From Gemmiger sp. (GTDB taxonomy: Bacteria; Bacillota; Clostridia; Oscillospirales; Ruminococcaceae), in assembly GCA_028710135.1 (NCBI GenBank), contig JAQUSS010000012.1:1-37964 (forward strand): a DNA stretch of 37,964 bases, written 5' to 3'. Below, piece after piece: positions 33,166 through 37,964 of this stretch; the first letter of the stretch is position 1; each line of letters opens with the position of its first letter. The notes below the pieces were generated by a model that was not told the origin of the DNA, did not search any database, and worked only from the letters and a program-made list of their open reading frames with translations. The position numbers and the translations under genes are program-made.

Positions 33166-33264
33166 GCAGGCACCCAGCAAAGCGCCGCCTTGCAAAGAAC
33201 GGAAGGCAGGGAACAAGTGCCGCGTGGCCGCCCTGAATATATTGTAAATAGGAGAATATCAACC

Positions 33265-34230
33265 ATGAATAAGCGCGAACGAGTGATGGCAGCCTTCAAC
33301 AACCAGCCGGTGGATTATGTGCCGACCGGGTTTTGGTTCCACTTCCCGGAGGATGCGGTTTCCGACGAGCAGGTAGTTGCCAATCATCTACAATATTACC
33401 ATGCAATCGATGCCGATATGGTAAAAATTATGAGCGATGGCTATTTTTGCTATCCCAACGAACAAATTGAAAAGATTCACACCCCGCAAGACTGGAAAAA
33501 TTTAACCCCCATGGGCAAGGATTCGCCGTTTATCCGCAACCAGGTCAGCCGTTGCCGTGCGCTGCGCGATAAGCTGGGGGCACAGAGCTGCACCTTCTAC
33601 AACGTGTTCAACCCCATGTCCTACCTGCGCTTTCAAATTGGGGAGGAACGCTTGATGCACGACCTGCACGAAGCGCCCGAGGCAATGGCCAGTGCGCTGG
33701 ATGCCATTGGCGAGGATGCCGCAACGCTGTGCGAAAAGGTGATTACCGAGGGTGGCTGTGATGGCGTTTATTTCTGCGTGCAGAATGCCGAGCAGGACCG
33801 TTTTACGGTGGAGGAGTACAACCAACTGGTAGCGCCCTCCGAAAAAAAGGCACTGGCACGGGCAAACGGCGTTTCGGGTAACAATATTTTGCATTGCTGC
33901 GGTTATGCCGGGGTGCCAAACCACATGGCCGTGTGGCAAAACTATCCGGCAAAAGTTGTCAACTGGGCTGTTTTTGTTGAAAACTTGAGCCTGAGAGAAG
34001 GAAAAGAATTTTTTGGCGGCCGCTGCGTTTTGGGCGGCTTTGATAACACCCCCAAGGGCGTGCTGCTCAGCGGAACCAAAGCGGAAATTAAACAATATAC
34101 CGAAAAACTACTGGAAGAAACCGGCACCCGGGGCGTTGTGTTGGGTGGAGATTGCACGTTCCCGCGGGGGACGGATGTGGCACGTTTTAAATGGGTGATG
34201 GATGCCGCAAGGGCTTACAAAACCGTTTGA
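33265..34230 (+). CDS. UroD/MtaA family protein, probable zinc methyltransferase type
   Basis: A 321-aa TIM-barrel protein of the uroporphyrinogen decarboxylase superfamily (PF01208). It opens with MNKRERVMAAFNNQPVDYVP, typical of the methyltransferase branch. HCCG near residues 211-214 and GGDCTFP near 293-299 provide the His-Cys...Cys set that binds zinc in MtaA/MtbA-type methylcobamide:thiol methyltransferases. True UroD lacks these residues, and no other haem gene is present. No corrinoid protein gene is adjacent, so the methyl donor is unknown. ATG at 33265 has TAGGAGA nine bases upstream. It sits between the dipeptidase and the ABC transporter, suggesting it acts on the imported compound. 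Confidence 0.82.
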   Translation: MNKRERVMAAFNNQPVDYVPTGFWFHFPEDAVSDEQVVANHLQYYHAIDADMVKIMSDGYFCYPNEQIEKIHTPQDWKNLTPMGKDSPFIRNQVSRCRALRDKLGAQSCTFYNVFNPMSYLRFQIGEERLMHDLHEAPEAMASALDAIGEDAATLCEKVITEGGCDGVYFCVQNAEQDRFTVEEYNQLVAPSEKKALARANGVSGNNILHCCGYAGVPNHMAVWQNYPAKVVNWAVFVENLSLREGKEFFGGRCVLGGFDNTPKGVLLSGTKAEIKQYTEKLLEETGTRGVVLGGDCTFPRGTDVARFKWVMDAARAYKTV

Positions 34231-34262
34231 AAAAGCCAAATACCGCAGTACAACAAGGCAAA

Positions 34263-34281
34263 AACACAGAAAGACTGTGTT
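34263..34281 (+). promoter_or_regulatory. Intercistronic stem-loop before the binding-protein gene
   Basis: AACACAG (34263-34269), loop AAAGA, CTGTGTT (34275-34281), a perfect 7-bp stem with no U-tract. Such hairpins often protect or process mRNA so that the solute-binding protein is made in excess over neighbouring products. Confidence 0.5.
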
Positions 34282-34308
34282 AATGAATACAACAAGGAGA
34301 ACAAGAAC

Positions 34309-35661
34309 ATGAAAAAAAGATGGTTGGCCACTTTTCTGGCAGCGACAATGGCCTGCTCGCTGGTGGGCTGTGGGGCAGCAGCTTCGCAAAGTGGGGCAAG
34401 CACCGCTTCGGCGGGCACTTCTACTGCTGGCACGGCAGAAAGCAAAACAAGCGGTGAAAAGGTAAAGCTGCTTTACTATGGCTGGACGGACGAGCAGAGC
34501 TACCTTGACCCTTTGTTTGAAAAGTTTAACGCCCAAAGCGAGGATTCTTACATCGAGGGGCAATATTGTGCCGTTGACGAGTACGAGGAGGTTGTAACCT
34601 CTGCCATGGCCGCAGGCACCCCCATCGATGTGCTGGCCATTAACGGCCTGCCACCGATGAGCAACTACCAGGAAAAAGGGTACCTTGCCGATTTAACGCC
34701 GTATGCGGAGGCTGCCGGTTTTGATGCTGCGGCTACCTACGGCGATATTTACACGGGTGCCAATGCCGATGGGATGTACGGCTTGCCCTACCGCATGGCA
34801 GTATGGCTGATGTACTATAATAAAGACCTGCTGGAAGAGCTGGGCATTGAATACCAAACCGATAAATCTTATACCTGGAGTGAGTACAAGAGCCTGTGCG
34901 AAACGGTGCAGGCGGCGATTGTTGCCGCAGGTAAAGATATTGCCACTGACCCCAACAATGCCTGCTACGCCGGGCTTGTGGGGATGAACAAAAACACCAC
35001 CATCGCACAGCGCGGCGTGCGCCTGGATGATGCCGATGCCTCCACGGCCGTGCGTGAATATTGGACACTTTGGAACGATTTGCAGGCGGATAACACCCAC
35101 CTGCCGTATGCCGAAAAGCTGGAGTATGGCACCAATGTTGGCTCGGTATACTTTTTGGCCGGGCGTGTTGCCTTTTTCCAGAATGCAACCTGGGGCATTG
35201 CCTCCTACAACAGCAAAATGGAATCCGGCGAAATGCCCTTCACCTACGGCATCATGAAAATGCCGGTGCCCGATGGCGAGCAGGACAACACCAACCTTGC
35301 CAACCCGAACTTTTTTGGCGTTCCCGTAACCTCCAAAAACCCGGAGCAAGCGTATGAATTTATTCAGTGGGCCTGCACCGAGGGCGGCGCGCAGGAACTG
35401 GCAAGCCAGTCTGTTTTGCCCGCGTTTGCGTCTGATGCGGTAACCGGCGCTTACACCACCGCAACCAAACAGACGGATAATGTTCTGGGTGAAATTATTT
35501 CCTCTGCCAACAATAAATTGACGGACCTCTGCTTCCCCGGCTATGCCGAGGTGCAGGCGGCCTACGAAGAACAGATGGAAAGCTACCTTTGCGGCAATGC
35601 AACCCTGGAGGAAGCCGTAAGCAACTTTGAATCCAAACGCGATTCGATTCTTTCAAAATAA
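34309..35661 (+). CDS. Family 1 extracellular solute-binding lipoprotein
   Basis: A 450-aa substrate-capturing subunit of a CUT1-type (sugar or glycoside) ABC importer. The signal peptide MKKRWLATFLAATMACSLVGC ends in a lipobox with Cys21, followed by a Ser/Ala/Gly linker. The mature part has the usual family pattern: KLLYYGWTDEQSYLDPLFEKF near the start, then YGLPYRMAVWLMYYNKDLLEELG, and an aromatic-rich region (GRVAFFQNATWGIASYN). ATG at 34309 follows AAGGAGA. Ligand is unknown; the adjacent dipeptidase and UroD-like genes are not usual partners of sugar importers. Confidence 0.92.
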   Translation: MKKRWLATFLAATMACSLVGCGAAASQSGASTASAGTSTAGTAESKTSGEKVKLLYYGWTDEQSYLDPLFEKFNAQSEDSYIEGQYCAVDEYEEVVTSAMAAGTPIDVLAINGLPPMSNYQEKGYLADLTPYAEAAGFDAAATYGDIYTGANADGMYGLPYRMAVWLMYYNKDLLEELGIEYQTDKSYTWSEYKSLCETVQAAIVAAGKDIATDPNNACYAGLVGMNKNTTIAQRGVRLDDADASTAVREYWTLWNDLQADNTHLPYAEKLEYGTNVGSVYFLAGRVAFFQNATWGIASYNSKMESGEMPFTYGIMKMPVPDGEQDNTNLANPNFFGVPVTSKNPEQAYEFIQWACTEGGAQELASQSVLPAFASDAVTGAYTTATKQTDNVLGEIISSANNKLTDLCFPGYAEVQAAYEEQMESYLCGNATLEEAVSNFESKRDSILSK

Positions 35662-35739
35662 GCGGATGCCATAAAAAGCGGCAATGCCATCGGGCGGGCC
35701 GGTGGAAGCCTGGCTATGGAATCCGGCAGGGAGAAAAAA

Positions 35740-36633
35740 ATGAGAATCAAAAAAACATTAAGTCCATTGCAGCGGCGGGAGGAGGTTACCGGGTATCTCT
35801 TTCTACTTCCCAGCTTTATCGGTTTTCTGGTTTTTATTTTGATTCCGGTTGCCTGGGGGCTACTGCTGGCTTTTACCGATTACGATGGGTTTAACCCACC
35901 ACAGTTTGTGGGGGTGAAAAATTTTGTTGCTCTTTTTCAAGACGATTACTTTTATCTGTCACTGAAAAACAATATCTATTATATGGTTGTCAGCGTGGCG
36001 GGCATTATGATTATAGGCTTGCTTCTTGCCGTCTTTCTGGATAAAGGGATTCGCGGCAGCGGTATTTTCCGCACGGTGCTTTTCTTCCCGCAGCTTACCT
36101 CCAGCATTGCCTTTGGCATGATTATGGCAATTCTATTCACCTCTCGCGGGCCAATCAACAATTTCCTGCGCGAGTTGGGGATGTTGAACCCGCCCCGCTG
36201 GTTGACGGATACACAGTGGGTTATGACAACCATCACGCTGACATCCATCATAAAAAACACCGGCTATTATATGATTCTGTTTCTGGCGGGGCTGCAGGCC
36301 GTGCCCAAAGACCTGTACGAGGCGGCGGCGCTTGACGGCGCAGGTAGTTGGAAAAAGTTTACAAAAATCACCTGGCCTATGATTACACCCACCTTCTTCC
36401 TGTGCATGGTGCTGTGCATCATCAACTCGTTTAAGGTGTTCGACCTTGTCAGCCAAATGACAAACGGTGGCCCCGCCAATGCTTCCAACGTTTTGGTATA
36501 CCGCATTTACACAGAGGCTTTCAAGTTTGGCAAGTTTGGTTATGCTTCGGCGTATGGTATTGTTTTGTTTGCCATTGTATTGCTGATTACGCTGGTGCAA
36601 TTTCGCGGACAGAAAAAATGGGTGAATTACTAG
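35740..36633 (+). CDS. ABC transporter permease, MalF/UgpA-like
   Basis: A 297-aa inner-membrane subunit with six predicted spans. It starts in the cytoplasm (KKTLSPLQRREEVTGYLFLLPS, the common opening of this family) and carries the ATPase-docking EAA loop EAAALDGAGSWKKFTKITWP near residues 195-214. ATG at 35740 follows CAGGGAG at seven bases; an upstream ATG at 35716 would place that ribosome binding site inside the gene. It lies 78 bp after the binding protein and ten bases before the second permease. Confidence 0.93.
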   Translation: MRIKKTLSPLQRREEVTGYLFLLPSFIGFLVFILIPVAWGLLLAFTDYDGFNPPQFVGVKNFVALFQDDYFYLSLKNNIYYMVVSVAGIMIIGLLLAVFLDKGIRGSGIFRTVLFFPQLTSSIAFGMIMAILFTSRGPINNFLRELGMLNPPRWLTDTQWVMTTITLTSIIKNTGYYMILFLAGLQAVPKDLYEAAALDGAGSWKKFTKITWPMITPTFFLCMVLCIINSFKVFDLVSQMTNGGPANASNVLVYRIYTEAFKFGKFGYASAYGIVLFAIVLLITLVQFRGQKKWVNY

Positions 36634-36642
36634 GAGGCAGAG

Positions 36643-37494
36643 ATGATAAACCTAAAATCCAGTCAAGCCACGCAAACGCGGGCGGCGCATCTTGTCATGT
36701 GGTCGTTTTTGCTGCTGTTTTCCTTCATATCCATCTTTCCGTTTGCATGGATGATTTCCGCCTCCATCAAAATGAACAGCGAGGTGTTTTATTATCCGAT
36801 TCAGTGGATACCCCAAGACATCCAGTGGCGCAACTACATCCATGTTTTAACGCAGTTCAATTTTCTTGCCTACTTCAAAAACACAGCAGTGGTTTCCGCC
36901 ATGATTACGTTTGGTACACTTTTAATCAGCGTTATGGCGGCGTATGCGTTTGCCAAGCTCCATTTTCGTGGCAGCAACTTTCTTTTCCTGCTGTATATCT
37001 CTACGCTGATGCTGCCATGGCAGGTATATATGGTGCCGCAGTACCTGATTGTAAGCAAAATGCAACTGGTGGATAGCCACCTTGGGCTGGCCCTTACCTC
37101 TGTTTTTGCACCGTTTGGCGTATTTTTGCTCAAGCAATTTTTTATGGGCATCCCGAACGACTATGGCGAAGCGGCCAAGATTGATGGGTGCTCCCACTTG
37201 GGCATCTGCTTCCGCATTATTTTGCCAATGTCCAAACCGGCCATCACCTCGCTGCTGTTGCTGACCTTTATGAGCGCCTGGAACGATTATCTGGCACCGC
37301 TCATTTACCTAAAAACTGAAAAGCTGCGCACCCTTCAAATTGCCCTGCATTATTTCCAGGGCGAAAACGAAACAAACTGGGCGCTGCTGATGGCAGGTGC
37401 CTGCCTTTCGATGTTGCCCATCCTGGTTTTGTACATCTTTGCGCAAAAGCAGTTGATGGAAGGCATGGCCAGCGCCGGTGGCATCAAGGGCTGA
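36643..37494 (+). CDS. ABC transporter permease, MalG/UgpE-like
   Basis: A 283-aa partner permease with six hydrophobic spans. Family marks are FPFAWMISASIKMNSEVF near residues 33-50, LMLPWQVYMVPQYLIV near 120-135 and the EAA loop GEAAKIDGCSHLGICFRIILP near 176-196. ATG at 36643 is directly preceded by AGGAGG. It is the last gene of the cluster in the window. No ATP-binding subunit follows before the repeat block, so the importer probably uses a shared MsmK-type ATPase encoded elsewhere. Confidence 0.93.
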   Translation: MINLKSSQATQTRAAHLVMWSFLLLFSFISIFPFAWMISASIKMNSEVFYYPIQWIPQDIQWRNYIHVLTQFNFLAYFKNTAVVSAMITFGTLLISVMAAYAFAKLHFRGSNFLFLLYISTLMLPWQVYMVPQYLIVSKMQLVDSHLGLALTSVFAPFGVFLLKQFFMGIPNDYGEAAKIDGCSHLGICFRIILPMSKPAITSLLLLTFMSAWNDYLAPLIYLKTEKLRTLQIALHYFQGENETNWALLMAGACLSMLPILVLYIFAQKQLMEGMASAGGIKG

Positions 37495-37627
37495 CGGGTT
37501 TAAAAAACGGTTTTGCATTTTCCTCCTCAAATGCGAAAGCCGGCAAAAACCAGCGTGGCCCGGCCGCCGGGGCGGTTGACGCGCGGCCCGCAATATGGCG
37601 GCGAAAAAGGCCTGCACGGCATACAAT

Positions 37628-37683
37628 AAGCCCCCTTCACGGAGCACGGTGTAACAAAACACTGGCTTTTGCGAAGGGGGCTT
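37628..37683. repeat. Long stem-loop after the ABC operon
   Basis: AAGCCCCCTTC (37628-37638) pairs perfectly with GAAGGGGGCTT (37673-37683) around a 34-nt loop that contains a smaller GGTGT/ACACT pairing. No U-tract follows on the plus strand; on the minus strand only TTATTGT. It may be an imperfect terminator, a small RNA or a short inverted-repeat element. Confidence 0.6.
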
Positions 37684-37734
37684 GGCCTGTTGTTAGATGG
37701 CGTTGCCCGCTGCGTTTTACGGAATGCCACCCCG

Positions 37735-37964
37735 CCGCACCGCGCGCCGCGCCCGGGGGTCGGCCACCATGTATGGTGGCCCTACGGAGGTTGCGGCGTG
37801 AATCGGGGGTTCCACCGTGGGGCCAACGCGCCCTGGCAAAATTTGCACCGCCCACCACATGGCGGCCTCCGTAGGGGCACGACACATCGTGCCCGCCCAA
37901 TGGGGGTGACGAGGCCCGGTGAAAACGGCATGGTGCCCGTGGTGGGGCAACATTCACCCTGCGT
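37735..37964. repeat. Hairpin repeat block at the window end (one A-type, one variant B-type)
   Basis: A type A core is at 37762-37781, followed by CCCTACGGAGGTTGCGG. A type B core is at 37875-37894 with one change (GGGCACGACACATCGTGCCC), preceded by GCCTCCGTAGG and followed by GCCCAATGGGGGTGACG. Open frames here are shadows of the repeat. Sequence from 37495 to 37627 contains no gene that I can support. Confidence 0.9.

Noticed and set aside
33265-34230. Haem-pathway uroporphyrinogen decarboxylase (hemE)
   Set aside because: The HCCG and GGDC zinc-ligand pattern and the transporter context fit the methyltransferase branch, and no other haem gene is present.
37309-37662. 117-codon minus-strand open frame at the end of the ABC operon
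   Set aside because: It overlaps the second permease gene in antisense and has no domain or ribosome binding site.

Overview
The window looks like a chromosome segment of a GC-rich anaerobic member of the Clostridia, most likely an Oscillospiraceae/Ruminococcaceae-type gut bacterium. This is an inference from gene content: an NfnAB-type electron-bifurcating transhydrogenase, an EFR1-type ferredoxin, a DegV protein, an ECF vitamin transporter S component, strong AGGAGG ribosome binding sites, and a family-1 sugar-type ABC transporter with no ATPase gene beside it. No rRNA, tRNA, CRISPR array, phage gene or transposase gene was found.

Layout. 1-994: GC-rich intergenic repeat block. 995-2512 (-): RhlE-like DEAD-box RNA helicase with its own promoter and a structured leader. 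3084-8655 (+): patatin-like phospholipase, ECF S component behind a strong promoter and about 245 nt of leader, NfnA/NfnB, and a membrane metallophosphoesterase. 8908-14288 (-): type I 3-dehydroquinate dehydratase, a P1B-ATPase-like membrane protein that has lost its catalytic motifs, glutamyl-Q tRNA(Asp) synthetase and an M18 aminopeptidase. 14562-15989 (+): a low-complexity lipoprotein and a DegV protein. 16151-18889 (+): a visibly AT-richer gene for a 912-aa SF1 helicase with a C-terminal DUF2726 nuclease-like domain, probably acquired and possibly a defence gene. 19029-22720 (+): a run of small genes (MmcQ/YjbR-like, YaaA, EFR1 ferredoxin, DUF3795, DUF6933-like, short peptide deformylase). 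23907-29785 (+): a MalT-like LuxR regulator, an 85-aa protein, and a large membrane sensor with beta-propeller repeats and an HD-GYP c-di-GMP phosphodiesterase domain. 30679-37494: an AraC regulator (-) divergent from an M20 dipeptidase, a UroD/MtaA-like methyltransferase-family protein, and a complete ABC importer apart from the ATPase.

The most distinctive non-coding feature is a family of hairpin repeats in four blocks (1-802, 22721-23470, 29930-30580, 37735-37964). Two main variants have 20-bp cores that differ at exactly four bases. Those four bases form two flipped, still complementary base pairs. At least two copies carry the core of one variant with the flanks of the other. A third, related type forms a 42-bp tandem array at 26591-26705. 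The best candidates for undescribed biology are the covarying hairpin family, the catalytically dead P-type ATPase, the helicase-DUF2726 island, and the AraC/M20/UroD-like/ABC locus.
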